Positions 16,642 to 25,335 of a stretch of DNA of 37,741 bases are shown here, piece after piece. A program made the position numbers and the translations under genes. The stretch is from Terriglobia bacterium. Its GTDB lineage: Bacteria; Acidobacteriota; Terriglobia; Bryobacterales; Bryobacteraceae. Under the pieces are notes generated by a model, which saw only the letters and a list, made by a program, of their open reading frames with translations, was not told the DNA's origin and did not search any database. How positions within the stretch are numbered: position 1 is the stretch's first letter; each line of letters starts with the position of its first letter. The stretch lies in contig JAENWC010000039.1 of assembly GCA_016650235.1 (NCBI GenBank), positions 1 through 37,741 of the forward strand, in the 5' to 3' direction.

Positions 16642-17199
16642 TTGACGCAAGATGCAAGATTTACAGAGGAGATGGAGCGTCTGCTGGCAGCCAAAGACTT
16701 CCAGCGGGCCTTTCCCCTCTTGGTGGACGCCTACCGCCGGAAGCTTTTCGGGCTTGCTTACTCGTTTCTGCATAACGCGGCGCAGGCAGAGGAAGCTGCG
16801 CAGGACATTCTGGTGAAGGTGTGGACGGGCTTGCCATACTACGACCCATCCGCCGCTTCTCTATCCACATGGATCCACGCGATTGGCAGAAATACCTGCA
16901 TCAGTCTCCTGCGGCACAGTGCCATTCGAGCATCCGTGTCGTTAGAGGAGCCTGGGGTGCTGCATGCGGCTGAACAAAGACATCACACACCGGCCGAGCC
17001 AACCTCCGCGCTTGATTGTGAAAGGCTTTTGGCCACACTGCCGCAGGCGCAAAGGCAGATATTGGCATTATTCTATTTGCAGGGGAAATCGTATGAGGAG
17101 GTGGCTGCCATGTTGGACATGCCCGTTGGTACTGTGAAAAGCCACTTGCATCGCGCCCGCAAATCTTTGGCGGAAAAGCTCGGAGACCACAGACCATGA
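16642..17199 (+). CDS. ECF RNA polymerase sigma factor
   Basis: 185 residues from a TTG at 16642; the ATG at 16672 is possible but its AGAGGAG lies directly on the start. Region 2: LVDAYRRKLFGLAYSFLHNAAQAEEAAQDILVKVW and LSTWIHAIGRN. Region 4: LLATLPQAQRQILALFYLQGKSYEEVAAMLDMPVGTVKSHLHRARKSL, the promoter -35 recognition helix. It directs RNA polymerase to a small regulon in response to an envelope or other signal. It overlaps the anti-sigma gene by ATGA (17196-17199), the classic sigma/anti-sigma arrangement. Confidence 0.92.
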   Translation: MTQDARFTEEMERLLAAKDFQRAFPLLVDAYRRKLFGLAYSFLHNAAQAEEAAQDILVKVWTGLPYYDPSAASLSTWIHAIGRNTCISLLRHSAIRASVSLEEPGVLHAAEQRHHTPAEPTSALDCERLLATLPQAQRQILALFYLQGKSYEEVAAMLDMPVGTVKSHLHRARKSLAEKLGDHRP

Positions 17200-17585
17200 A
17201 TTGTCAGGATTTTGAAGAACGCCTTTCTGCCCGCCTGGATTGCCCGCAAGAGCCCGATCCCGTTCTCGATCAGCATCTGGCTGCATGTCCGCACTGCCGC
17301 CATTGCTTCGAACGGCTGGCGGCTGCGGACGCCATCGTAATGCCTGCCCTTTCCGCCTTGCAACCGTCGCCGGATTTTGATGGCAGGCTGCGCCGCAAGC
17401 TGCGCCGTCAGGAAAGAACCCGCTGGACCGGCATGGTTGCCGACCTGCTGAATGCCACCGGAGTGCTATTGATGGCGGCGCTGGCGCTGCAGTGCGCTTC
17501 CTGGAGTCTTTGGGCCGCCGGCACACTGGCGCTCGGCGCCATCTCAGGCGCCGTGCCGCTCTTTCTGCGGCGCGATCAAGCGTAG
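17196..17585 (+). CDS. Membrane anti-sigma factor with zf-HC2 zinc finger
   Basis: 129 residues. The N-terminal part has a putative zinc-binding anti-sigma motif, His-x3-Cys-x2-Cys (HLAACPHC, residues 28-35), preceded by CQDFEERLSARLD, as in the zf-HC2 family. Two hydrophobic stretches near the C-terminus (NATGVLLMAALALQCASW and LWAAGTLALGAISGAVPLFL) should anchor it in the inner membrane. It probably holds the upstream ECF sigma factor inactive. The start lies in the ATGA overlap with that gene. The last 10 bp overlap the convergent mutarotase-like gene. Confidence 0.82.
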   Translation: MNCQDFEERLSARLDCPQEPDPVLDQHLAACPHCRHCFERLAAADAIVMPALSALQPSPDFDGRLRRKLRRQERTRWTGMVADLLNATGVLLMAALALQCASWSLWAAGTLALGAISGAVPLFLRRDQA

Positions 17586-18646
17586 GTGATGCTTCCGCCG
17601 CCGTCCCAGACGACATTCTGCGGGATGGCGGTTGCGGCGCGCGCAAAAGCGCAATATTGAACCGTGGCTTTCGATCGGGCTGTTAGCCAGCGATAGCCGG
17701 GCACCCCGAACAGACTGCCGCGTTCAATCATGCTCCGGCGCGTTTCCGGCATCGGCGAAGCACCGAACTCCATTCCACAAGTCATGGTGTTCCCGTTCCA
17801 GGGCGGGTTAGTGCGGCTATGATTCTCCTCCCAACGGCCGAGCCAGGGAAAATCGGAGCGGTTCCAAACATAGCCGAACAGAAGACGCGCCGCCGGGCTC
17901 CAGGCCACAAAGAAGGCCTGCTCGCGATGCGGGTCCATGAGGTGCGTTGTGTAGCCGGCCGAAACTTCAGCGGCGGGATATACACGGAGATCGATGGAAC
18001 CGCCGTCCTTGCGTGGGCAGTGAGGCCAGTCGAAATCCGCCCCGGTCTTCTGCAGGCCCTTGCCCTCGGTGAAGTCGAACTCGATCACCTTGGACCGGGT
18101 CCCCGGCGCACGAAACTGTGTCTTTCCGCGTTCGAGAAAGGGAGGGCCGAGCGTGACGTGCTGCGTCCATGCAATGGGCCGGTCCGTGGACGAGAGATTC
18201 TCGACGGTTTCGGTCACCGCGACCACATCCCCGCGCATCTCGATGTGGCGGTCCAACAGCAGGCCGGGTTGCTTCAACTCCGCATGCATATGGAGCGAGC
18301 CAGCGCCGCCCGTGATGGAATAGCGCGCCACCGAAGCCTCGCCGTGTACCGTCACACCGGCCGCTTCCTCCTCCTTGCCGGGGCCGCCAAATACATCGAG
18401 GCAGAGATTGTGCCCCATGATGCCGGCGAGCAACTTGCTTTCGGCATCGTGGCCGTAAGCGGTTGTCTTGGCGCGATCGAACATAGAGGGTTCCATCGAG
18501 GGCCAGGGCGGAGTCCACAGCGGGTTGGTCGCGGATGGTTTGTGAAGAATGCTGGCGATGTGGCCGCCTTCGGCCAGCACGGTCACTTCGACTTGCGGGC
18601 TTGCAATCTGAAATGCGCGGCGGCCGCGATAGGTAATCTCTGGCAT
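17576..18646 (-). CDS. Galactose-mutarotase-fold protein (aldose epimerase-like)
   Basis: 356 residues without a clear signal peptide. VEVTVLAEGGHIASILH at the N-terminus and TETVENLSSTDRPIAWTQHVTLGPPFL in the middle fit the supersandwich fold of aldose epimerases and related sugar-binding enzymes. The late motif WEENHSRTNPPWNGNTMTCGMEFG corresponds to the segment that carries the catalytic Glu in this fold. The sugar is unknown. The gene is divergent from a small exported protein gene (19-bp gap) and near a Gfo/Idh/MocA oxidoreductase, so carbohydrate modification is likely (inference). Confidence 0.75.
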   Translation of the reverse strand: MPEITYRGRRAFQIASPQVEVTVLAEGGHIASILHKPSATNPLWTPPWPSMEPSMFDRAKTTAYGHDAESKLLAGIMGHNLCLDVFGGPGKEEEAAGVTVHGEASVARYSITGGAGSLHMHAELKQPGLLLDRHIEMRGDVVAVTETVENLSSTDRPIAWTQHVTLGPPFLERGKTQFRAPGTRSKVIEFDFTEGKGLQKTGADFDWPHCPRKDGGSIDLRVYPAAEVSAGYTTHLMDPHREQAFFVAWSPAARLLFGYVWNRSDFPWLGRWEENHSRTNPPWNGNTMTCGMEFGASPMPETRRSMIERGSLFGVPGYRWLTARSKATVQYCAFARAATAIPQNVVWDGGGSITYA

Positions 18647-18665
18647 ACACTATTAATCATCTATC

Positions 18666-19229
18666 ATGACTACCGTTGCCATGGCTGCCTTTGCGTTTTT
18701 GGCGGCGCCCTTTTGGGAAACCAAGAGCGCCAAGGATTGGACCCAGAATGAGTTGCATCAACTGATGCACGACTCCCCGTGGGCGCGCGAGCGCGGCGCT
18801 CAGATCTATCTGGCCTCGGCGCAACCGCTGCGCGAAGCCGAGGAGCGTCTCAAGAAACAGTCGCCCTACGGCGCCGCTGTGGAGCGGCCGGACTTGAGCG
18901 ACTACGAGGAGTTTCTGCGGGAAAATCCCGGGCGCTACATTGTGGTCGCCATCGGACTGCCCGATGCCAACGCACTCAACGATAGCGCTGAATCCCGTCT
19001 GATGGAACAGAAGTCCGTCCTGAAGGTGGGCAAGAAAAAATTCAAGATCGTGGGACATTTCCCGCCCACCCCATGGGACCCCTACCTTCGACTGATCTAT
19101 CCACGCGAGGTGGACGAAACGGCGAAGCGAATCACGATGGAGCTCTACCTTCCGTCCGTCCGCGGCCCCTACCAACTGGTGGAGTTTGACCTGAAAGAGA
19201 TGATGTACAAAGGCAAGCTGGAGTACTGA
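18666..19229 (+). CDS. Acidobacteria-type exported protein of unknown function
   Basis: 187 residues. A short N-terminal hydrophobic leader (MTTVAMAAFAFLAAP) is followed by KDWTQNELHQLMHDSPWARE, a motif that recurs at the start of many uncharacterised exported Acidobacteria proteins. The rest is alpha/beta with FKIVGHFPPTPWDPYLRLIYPREVDE and no recognisable catalytic motif. Probably periplasmic or lipid-associated. Function not recognised. Confidence 0.7.
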   Translation: MTTVAMAAFAFLAAPFWETKSAKDWTQNELHQLMHDSPWARERGAQIYLASAQPLREAEERLKKQSPYGAAVERPDLSDYEEFLRENPGRYIVVAIGLPDANALNDSAESRLMEQKSVLKVGKKKFKIVGHFPPTPWDPYLRLIYPREVDETAKRITMELYLPSVRGPYQLVEFDLKEMMYKGKLEY

Positions 19230-19242
19230 GCCCGCAAACCGC

Positions 19243-20634
19243 TCAGACTTTCTTGACGCCCGCGGCGCCGCCGCCCATCTTGTCGATCTCATTCATGAAG
19301 ACCCGGCGGCCTTCGTCCATGGCAAGATTGGCGAGGATGACGTTGGTGGAATCCTCGAGTCCAACCTCCAGATCAGCGAGCGGCTTCTTACCGGTCCGGA
19401 TGCATTCGAACCATTGTTCGAGTTGAATATCGACCGGATTCTTGTCCTCTTCCGGAACCATGATGCCTTTCCTGTAGAGCCACTGCCGGGCGAACTTGAG
19501 CTCCTTTTGGAGAAAAGAATCGTTTGCGTTGACCAGATCTCTTTCGAGCAGCACCGGCAACCCCTGCCCTCCCTTACCAGTGCTTAACAACGAAGCGTTG
19601 GCCACGGCGGCCTTCTCCTTACCCTTGGCCGCCTCCGCCTTCTTCGGGCTCGGCTCGTAGAACCAGAGCGCTGCGGCCGGTTCATTATCGGTGCCGACGG
19701 TGATGTGTATGGTCCCTTCGGTGCCCATGAGCATCTCGCCGAACTCGGTGCGCGTGCTGCCAAACAAGGCCAGGTGCTTGTTGGTGGAAATCGAACTGTA
19801 CATCAGTTTCTGGCCGCCCGGATATTTGAAGATGAGCTGTATATTGTCATAGACGTCGCGGCCATCCTTGTAGACGTCAATGCCGCCCACGCCCGTGACA
19901 AATTCCGGATGCGAACCGATCATCCAATCGGCGACGTCGATCTGGTGCGATGCCAGTTCCGCGGTGAGGCCGCCGGAGAACTTGCGGAACGCGCGCCAAC
20001 TGGGCGGAACCCAGGTCCTACCGAGACTGGCGCGATGCCACTGCGCATAGACGTGAGTCACCTTGCCGATGAGCCCCTTTTCCACCATCTGCTTGGCGGT
20101 TTGATAAAACTTGCTGTAGCGCCGTTGCAGACCGGTCTGGAGCACCTGCTTGGGGCGCTCTTTGGACAGTTTGCGCAGGGCGTGCACCTCTTCAGGGGTG
20201 AACACGAGGCTCTTTTCGCAGAACACATGCTTACCGGCCAGCAACGCGTCGCGCGTCACCGGGTAGTGCACGTAGAGCGGCGTGGCGATGAGCACAGCCT
20301 CAACGTCCTTGAGCGCCAGAACTTCACGATAGTCTTTGAAGCCTTTCGGCTTGTCCTTGGAGGCGGCCATCGCTTTGCTCAGCGCCGTCTGATCGATATC
20401 GCAGACAGCTACGCAACGCCCGCCGTCGATTCCATTGAGATGCTGAATATGATAACTGCCGCGCCCGCCGGTTCCAATAACGGCGTAGTTCACCACGTTG
20501 GTGGCGGCCTTCACGGTCTGTATGCCTGGAGCGGCCTGCGCACGCTGAACGGTGGCGGCCACGGCCGCGGCGCCTGCAATTTTTACGGCGTCCCGGCGCG
20601 TTACATCACTTGTTTGGGGGGCTTTCGTGGGCAT
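19243..20634 (-). CDS. Gfo/Idh/MocA family oxidoreductase with Tat leader
   Basis: 463 residues. A Tat signal (TSDVTRRDAVKIAGAAAVAAT) ends near AQAAPG. The Rossmann motif VIGTGGRGSYHIQHL then binds NAD(P), and the family's second motif EKSLVFTPEEVHAL contains the conserved EK pair. C-terminal sheet-domain features follow (GGLTAELASHQIDVADWMIG). Enzymes of this type in Acidobacteria and Planctomycetes are exported with their cofactor and act on sugars or polyols; the actual substrate is unknown. The upstream gap to the next divergent gene holds palindromic repeat copy C. Confidence 0.88.
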   Translation of the reverse strand: MPTKAPQTSDVTRRDAVKIAGAAAVAATVQRAQAAPGIQTVKAATNVVNYAVIGTGGRGSYHIQHLNGIDGGRCVAVCDIDQTALSKAMAASKDKPKGFKDYREVLALKDVEAVLIATPLYVHYPVTRDALLAGKHVFCEKSLVFTPEEVHALRKLSKERPKQVLQTGLQRRYSKFYQTAKQMVEKGLIGKVTHVYAQWHRASLGRTWVPPSWRAFRKFSGGLTAELASHQIDVADWMIGSHPEFVTGVGGIDVYKDGRDVYDNIQLIFKYPGGQKLMYSSISTNKHLALFGSTRTEFGEMLMGTEGTIHITVGTDNEPAAALWFYEPSPKKAEAAKGKEKAAVANASLLSTGKGGQGLPVLLERDLVNANDSFLQKELKFARQWLYRKGIMVPEEDKNPVDIQLEQWFECIRTGKKPLADLEVGLEDSTNVILANLAMDEGRRVFMNEIDKMGGGAAGVKKV

Positions 20635-20750
20635 GACTTGTTCCTTGTAATAAATCCGTAGCAGTTTCCACTTGAGTCTACCGATTCAGGCGGGGGGATT
20701 GCAAACAGACCTCCGGCAGCGATATGTTGGAGTCCTGAAGATCCGCCAAA

Positions 20751-20832
20751 ACGCAAAGGGCGCCCGCCGCGCCACCGAACTTGGAGAGGAACCCGGGCCT
20801 TTGGTCCGCGGCGAGCAGTTCTGTTTTGCGCG
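20751..20832. repeat. Palindromic dispersed repeat, copy C (82 bp)
   Basis: Same orientation as copy A. The left end reads ACGCAAAGGGCGCCCGCCGC, the core has GAGAGGAACC, and the right end reads CCGCGGCGAGCAG then TTTTGCGCG. It lies in the gap between the divergent Gfo/Idh/MocA gene and the small hypothetical gene at 20860, 28 bp before the latter's start. As in copy A, the ends form an imperfect inverted repeat. No coding content. Confidence 0.85.
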
Positions 20833-20859
20833 TTTTACTCAAAAGGAGCATCCCCTACT

Positions 20860-21141
20860 TTGACTGAATGGGAATTCGCGCAAACCGATCCGGCGCAGCA
20901 ACTGGCGCAGGTATCATACTTTTCCGTAATCAAGCAGGATCCCGATGGCGAAGTCGAGTTCCTGATCACGGTAAAGCAGTACGCTACGCCGCAGGATGCC
21001 GCCATGCGCTTTTGCGCTCTGGCCGATCAGCCTATCAACCGCAAGAGCGCGCCGTTTATTCCGTGCGGGTGGGGTAGCGCTCTGCTGGACGCATTGTCGG
21101 AGTGCGTGCGCAGCGTGAACCGCTTTCCGACCAACGGCTGA
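20860..21141 (+). CDS. Hypothetical protein, 93 residues
   Basis: The reading frame begins with TTG at 20860, with AAGGAG about 11 nt upstream. The product has no recognised motif: a mixed, soluble-looking sequence (EVEFLITVKQYATPQDAAMRFCALADQPINRK). It stops 2 bp before the ATG of the propeller gene, which suggests coupling and supports it being real. An overlapping ATG frame at 20868 has an Arg-rich, out-of-frame look and is less likely. Function unknown. Confidence 0.5.
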   Translation: MTEWEFAQTDPAQQLAQVSYFSVIKQDPDGEVEFLITVKQYATPQDAAMRFCALADQPINRKSAPFIPCGWGSALLDALSECVRSVNRFPTNG

Positions 21142-21143
21142 GG

Positions 21144-22436
21144 ATGCCTCTGTTATTGCTCACTCGCGAAGGGCCGTGCCGGTCCTCGATACACCTGAGT
21201 GACGGCTGGCCTCGACGCCGGCATGAGCTCCGTTTTGCAGGCTGCTGCCTGGTTATGCTGCTGGGTTTGGTTCGGCTCGGGGCGCAGGACTGGCCGCAGC
21301 TACTCGGTCCCACACGGGACGGCGTCTACACCGGAGCTTTTTCGCCATCCAGTGATTTCGGGAAGGTTTGGAGCAGACCTGTGGGTGAGGGATTCAGCGC
21401 CCCAGTGGTCTCGGCTGGGCGGCTCCTCGTGTTCCATCGCCAAGACGGCAAGGAAATATTGGAGAGCATGGACCCGGCTACTGGAAAGACGCAATGGAAG
21501 TTCGCCTACCCGACAGCCTATCGCGATGATTTTGGATTCTCGGAAGGCCCGCGCGCCACGCCCACCGTCGACAAAGACCGCGTATTCATCTATGGGGCCG
21601 AGGGAATGCTCCATGCGGTGAACTTGCAGACGGGAGCCAAGCTGTGGTCCCTGGATGGGCGTAAGGAGTTCGGGGTCAGAAAAGAGTTTTTCGGCACAGC
21701 CTGTTCTCCCCTGGTCACTGGCGGCCGCCTGCTGATGAACATCGGCGGCGCCAATGGAGCAGGCATTGTCGCCCTCGATGCGCTAACGGGCAAAACCTTG
21801 TGGAAGGCGCTCAATGATGAGGCCGGCTATTCCTCACCCATGGCGGCCAGCATCGGCGGACAGACGCACGCGCTCTTTTTCACGCGGCAGGGCCTGGTGG
21901 ACGCGGACCCCGCCTCGGGGAGAATCCGGTTTCAGTATCCATGGCGCGCCAGGCAAGCGGCATCGGTGAATGCCGCCATCCCGCTGGTGGTGGGCAACCA
22001 GGTTTTTCTGTCGGCCAGCTACAACACCGGCGCGGTGCTGCTCGAAATCCAGGCGGACTCCGCCAAGCCGCTATGGTCCGGCGATGAGTCTTTGTCCAAC
22101 CACTATGCCACCAGCGTTTACAAGGACGGCTACCTGTACGGTTTTCATGGCCGGCAGGAACACGGCCAGGAATTGCGGTGTGTGGAATGGAGGAGCGGCA
22201 AAGAGATCTGGAGTGTGAACGGTCTCGTGGCGGGATCCGTCACGCTGGCGCGGGATCACCTGCTGGTGATGCGCGAGAACGGGGAAATGGTGATTGCTCC
22301 GGCGACGCCGAAGCAGTTCAGGCCCTCGAAAAAGCTGAAGCTGGCCGGCTCAACTGTACGCGCCTATCCCGCCTTATCCGGAGGAAGGATGTACTTCCGC
22401 TCGGATGACACCTTGACCGCGATTCGAATCGAGTAG
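21144..22436 (+). CDS. PQQ-type beta-propeller repeat protein (BamB-like), exported
   Basis: 430 residues from ATG 21144, preceded by TGAGG and next to the previous stop; an upstream in-frame start at 21102 overlaps that gene. A long basic n-region precedes a hydrophobic signal core (FAGCCLVMLLGLVRLGAQ). The mature part has repeated propeller blades with the typical 'D..TGK..W' turns (MDPATGKTQWKF, VNLQTGAKLWSL, LDALTGKTLWKA). It lacks the Asp/Glu set of a PQQ dehydrogenase, so a structural or binding role is more likely than catalysis. Secreted or periplasmic. Confidence 0.8.
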   Translation: MPLLLLTREGPCRSSIHLSDGWPRRRHELRFAGCCLVMLLGLVRLGAQDWPQLLGPTRDGVYTGAFSPSSDFGKVWSRPVGEGFSAPVVSAGRLLVFHRQDGKEILESMDPATGKTQWKFAYPTAYRDDFGFSEGPRATPTVDKDRVFIYGAEGMLHAVNLQTGAKLWSLDGRKEFGVRKEFFGTACSPLVTGGRLLMNIGGANGAGIVALDALTGKTLWKALNDEAGYSSPMAASIGGQTHALFFTRQGLVDADPASGRIRFQYPWRARQAASVNAAIPLVVGNQVFLSASYNTGAVLLEIQADSAKPLWSGDESLSNHYATSVYKDGYLYGFHGRQEHGQELRCVEWRSGKEIWSVNGLVAGSVTLARDHLLVMRENGEMVIAPATPKQFRPSKKLKLAGSTVRAYPALSGGRMYFRSDDTLTAIRIE

Positions 22437-22519
22437 GCCCAGACTCCGGCCAAGCCTCCGGCCTGTCATCCGCACCGAATCTCCGGGAGAAGCGAAACAG
22501 GGAACAAAGAGGCGGCGGG

Positions 22520-23776
22520 ATGCGTCTTTGGGGCTTGGGGACCAGTGCGTCATTTCGGGAGGCGATTGCGGTGGCCGGGGGGTCGCTGGCCGGTAGCAAG
22601 CTGCGGAGCTTTCTTACCTTGCTGGGCATCATCCTTGCCACTGCCACGCTAATTGCCGTCATGAGCGTCATTCATGGCATGGATGTCTACATTGCCCAGA
22701 ATGTTTCGGATATGGGCGCCGACGGGTTTCGTGTGGTGCGGATGGCTTTTTTCGGGGATTTTGATCCAAAGAAGTATCTCGAGCTTCTGAAAAAGAACCC
22801 GGAGCTGCGGCGGGATGAGTATGAGTTCATCCGAAGCCGGACAAGAAGCGTCCGCGAGATCGGGATGCAGATCTTCCGCCGGACCAGCGCCAGCTTTGAA
22901 TCGGAAAAGCTGGACGATGTCCGTGTGCGCGCCATCACTCCGAACGTTGCCGCCATCACCAACACGCAGATCGCCTCCGGCCGCATGTTTACCGATACCG
23001 AGAATCAGCGGCATCTGGCGGTGGCCTTCATCGGCAACGATTTGAAAGAGACGTTTTATCCGAACGCGGAGGCGGTGGGCAAGCAGGTGAAGGTGAACGG
23101 GCGGCCGTTTCATGTTGTGGGGGTGGCCAAGAAACAGGGCAGCGCGTTCGGACAGTCGCTGGACAACTTCGTGATGATCCCGATTGAGACGGGGTTCAGG
23201 ATGTATGGGGCGCGATCCGGGATCGGGTATGTGGCGCAGGCCGTGGATACGGGTCATTTGTACCAGGCGCAAGACGAGATCCGCATGCTGCTGCGGGCCT
23301 ACCGCCATGTACGGCCGGGGCAGGTGGACAATTTCGCCATTGTGAGTTCGGATTCGCTGGTGTCGGCCTGGGGACGAATGACAGGCGCGATTGCGGCGAC
23401 GGCGGTGGCGGTGGTGAGCGTCTTTATGGTGGTGGGCGGGGTGGTGATCATGAATATCATGCTGGCGGTGGTGAGCGAGCGCACACACGAGATCGGCATA
23501 CGGAAGAGCGTGGGCGCGCGTCGGCGAGACATTCTGTATCAATTCCTGGTCGAGTCGGCGACGCTGGCGTCGATGGGCGGGATCGCGGGGGTGGTGCTCG
23601 CGTGGCTGGCCGGTATGGCGGTGCGGGCCTTTACGCCGATCCCGATGGCAATGCCCATTTCGGCCGTGGTCACCGGCGTAGGCTTGTCGGCGGTGGTGGG
23701 ACTCTTCTTCGGGATCTACCCGGCGCAACAGGCCGCGAAACTGGATCCGATTGAAGCGCTGCGAGTGGAAAGGTAG
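22520..23776 (+). CDS. ABC transporter permease, MacB/FtsX type (first of a pair)
   Basis: 418 residues. Layout: an N-terminal membrane helix (LRSFLTLLGIILATATLIAVMSVI), a large periplasmic MacB_PCD-like domain (about 50-280), then three C-terminal FtsX helices with the motif MNIMLAVVSERTHEIGIRKSVGARRRDI. GAGGCGG precedes the ATG. The partner permease starts 6 bp downstream. No ATP-binding subunit gene is nearby, so the ATPase must come from elsewhere. Proteins of this type are often mechanotransmission permeases for export or lipoprotein-linked tasks. Confidence 0.87.
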   Translation: MRLWGLGTSASFREAIAVAGGSLAGSKLRSFLTLLGIILATATLIAVMSVIHGMDVYIAQNVSDMGADGFRVVRMAFFGDFDPKKYLELLKKNPELRRDEYEFIRSRTRSVREIGMQIFRRTSASFESEKLDDVRVRAITPNVAAITNTQIASGRMFTDTENQRHLAVAFIGNDLKETFYPNAEAVGKQVKVNGRPFHVVGVAKKQGSAFGQSLDNFVMIPIETGFRMYGARSGIGYVAQAVDTGHLYQAQDEIRMLLRAYRHVRPGQVDNFAIVSSDSLVSAWGRMTGAIAATAVAVVSVFMVVGGVVIMNIMLAVVSERTHEIGIRKSVGARRRDILYQFLVESATLASMGGIAGVVLAWLAGMAVRAFTPIPMAMPISAVVTGVGLSAVVGLFFGIYPAQQAAKLDPIEALRVER

Positions 23777-23782
23777 ACGGCG

Positions 23783-25033
23783 ATGGCTGGAAGTTTGGGG
23801 GCAAGCATTGCGTCCGGAGTGCCTTTAGCGCTATCCACCATCCGCGAGCACAAACTGCGGTCTGCGCTAACGGTGCTGGGCGTGATCATCGGGGCGGGAG
23901 CTATCATCGGCGTGGGCTCGATCATCGCGGGACTGGACGGCGCCATCACGAACATCCTGCGCAGCTTTGGCACGGAGACGATCATCGTGTTCAAGTTCAA
24001 GATCGGATTCCGCGTGGGGCATCTGACGGCGGAGGAGCGTGTACGGAAACCCCTGACCCTTGAGCATGCGCGGGCCATTGAAGAACGGTGCCCCTCGGTA
24101 CGGGCGGTGAGCCCCTATCTTTTTCCCAACTGGAACATGCTGCACAAGGTGCGCTACAAGGGCAACGATCTTTTTCAAGTGGATCTGGGCGGGACTGAAT
24201 CCGGCTATGCCGGGAGCGGCAACGCGGAGATCAAGCACGGGCGGTTCTTCAGCGATGCGGACAATCACCATCGTTTACCGGTGGTTGTGCTTGGGGAAGA
24301 CGCGCATAAGGCGCTCTTTTCCAGTTTGGATCCGGTGGGAAAAATGGTGGAAGTGGATGGGCATCAGTTTGAGGTGATCGGGGTGATGCATCGTCCGCCG
24401 AACCAGTTACCAGGCGACAACGATAACCGCGTGTTGCTGCCCTATTTCACGATGCGGAAGATGTTTCCGAATGCAGTGGAACACATGCTGGTGGTAGTGG
24501 CCCGGGAAGGCCGGCTGGCGGCAGCGATGGATGAGGTGAGAACCGTATTGCGCATCGAACGCCGCGTGCCGCACGACAAGCCGGACAGTTTCAGTCTTTC
24601 CACAGCCGAGCAGATGATTGAGGATTTCCGAGAAGTGACCTCGACGGTGGCGATCGTGATGGTGGTGCTGAGCTCGATTGGACTGCTGGTGGGCGGGATC
24701 GGGGTCATGAACATCATGCTGGTGTCGGTGACCGAGCGGACGCACGAGATCGGCATACGCAAGGCGCTGGGGGCGCGGCGGCAGGACATTGTTGTGCAGT
24801 TTCTCACCGAAGCGGTGGTGTTGACGGCGCTGGGCGGGATTGTGGGAATGATATTCGGATGGAGCGTATCGCTGGCGGCGCGGTTGATCTTTCCGTCGCT
24901 GCCGACGGCGATGCCGTTGTGGGCAGCGGTGCTGGGAGTGGCGGTGTCGGTGGGGGTTGAGATCTTTTTCGGGATCTGGCCGGCGGGGAAGGCGGCGCGG
25001 CTCGATCCGGTGGTGGCGCTGCGGTACGAGTAG
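23783..25033 (+). CDS. ABC transporter permease, MacB/FtsX type (second of a pair)
   Basis: 416 residues with the same layout as the gene before it: N-terminal helix LRSALTVLGVIIGAGAIIGVGSII, a periplasmic domain, and C-terminal FtsX helices with MNIMLVSVTERTHEIGIRKALGARRQDIVVQFLTEA. The two genes are evidently an old duplication and probably form a heterodimer. The C-terminus ends PAGKAARLDPVVALRYE, the usual family ending. No ATPase gene follows; a small HTH gene starts 14 bp later. Confidence 0.87.
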   Translation: MAGSLGASIASGVPLALSTIREHKLRSALTVLGVIIGAGAIIGVGSIIAGLDGAITNILRSFGTETIIVFKFKIGFRVGHLTAEERVRKPLTLEHARAIEERCPSVRAVSPYLFPNWNMLHKVRYKGNDLFQVDLGGTESGYAGSGNAEIKHGRFFSDADNHHRLPVVVLGEDAHKALFSSLDPVGKMVEVDGHQFEVIGVMHRPPNQLPGDNDNRVLLPYFTMRKMFPNAVEHMLVVVAREGRLAAAMDEVRTVLRIERRVPHDKPDSFSLSTAEQMIEDFREVTSTVAIVMVVLSSIGLLVGGIGVMNIMLVSVTERTHEIGIRKALGARRQDIVVQFLTEAVVLTALGGIVGMIFGWSVSLAARLIFPSLPTAMPLWAAVLGVAVSVGVEIFFGIWPAGKAARLDPVVALRYE

Positions 25034-25047
25034 AATAAAGGAACGTC

Positions 25048-25290
25048 ATGAAGCCTATAGCGCGGTGCATGGAAGAGACTGGGATCGGCGTTGCCCAACT
25101 CGTCAAAGTCTCGGGATTGGACAGGAAACTGGTAGAGGCCATCGTAGGCGGGAACTACATCCCCAGTCCCTCGCAGCGCCAACGCTTAGCTGCCGCCCTG
25201 GGCGTCGCAATGGACGAAATTTCCTGGGGACACGCGGTCACGGTCCAGCATATGCGCGGCAACGGTCCACAAGCCGGACGCTCCACTTGA
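25048..25290 (+). CDS. Small helix-turn-helix protein (XRE-like)
   Basis: 80 residues. The segment GIGVAQLVKVSGLDRKLVEAIVGGNYIPSPSQRQRLAAALGVAMDEI has the layout of a Cro/CI-type HTH domain with the recognition helix near LDRKLVEAI. The tail WGHAVTVQHMRGNGPQAGRS resembles the conserved end of a small HTH family found in Acidobacteria and Planctomycetes. It follows the permease pair by 14 bp and may be cotranscribed. The target is unknown. Confidence 0.65.
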   Translation: MKPIARCMEETGIGVAQLVKVSGLDRKLVEAIVGGNYIPSPSQRQRLAAALGVAMDEISWGHAVTVQHMRGNGPQAGRST

Positions 25291-25335
25291 CGTCTCAAAA
25301 CCACCGGTCCTGTGCTCGGATGCGAAGTGAGGTGG

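Noticed and set aside
22649-23728. 359-codon minus-strand frame opposite the first permease
   Set aside because: His/Arg-rich shadow of a clear FtsX/MacB gene.
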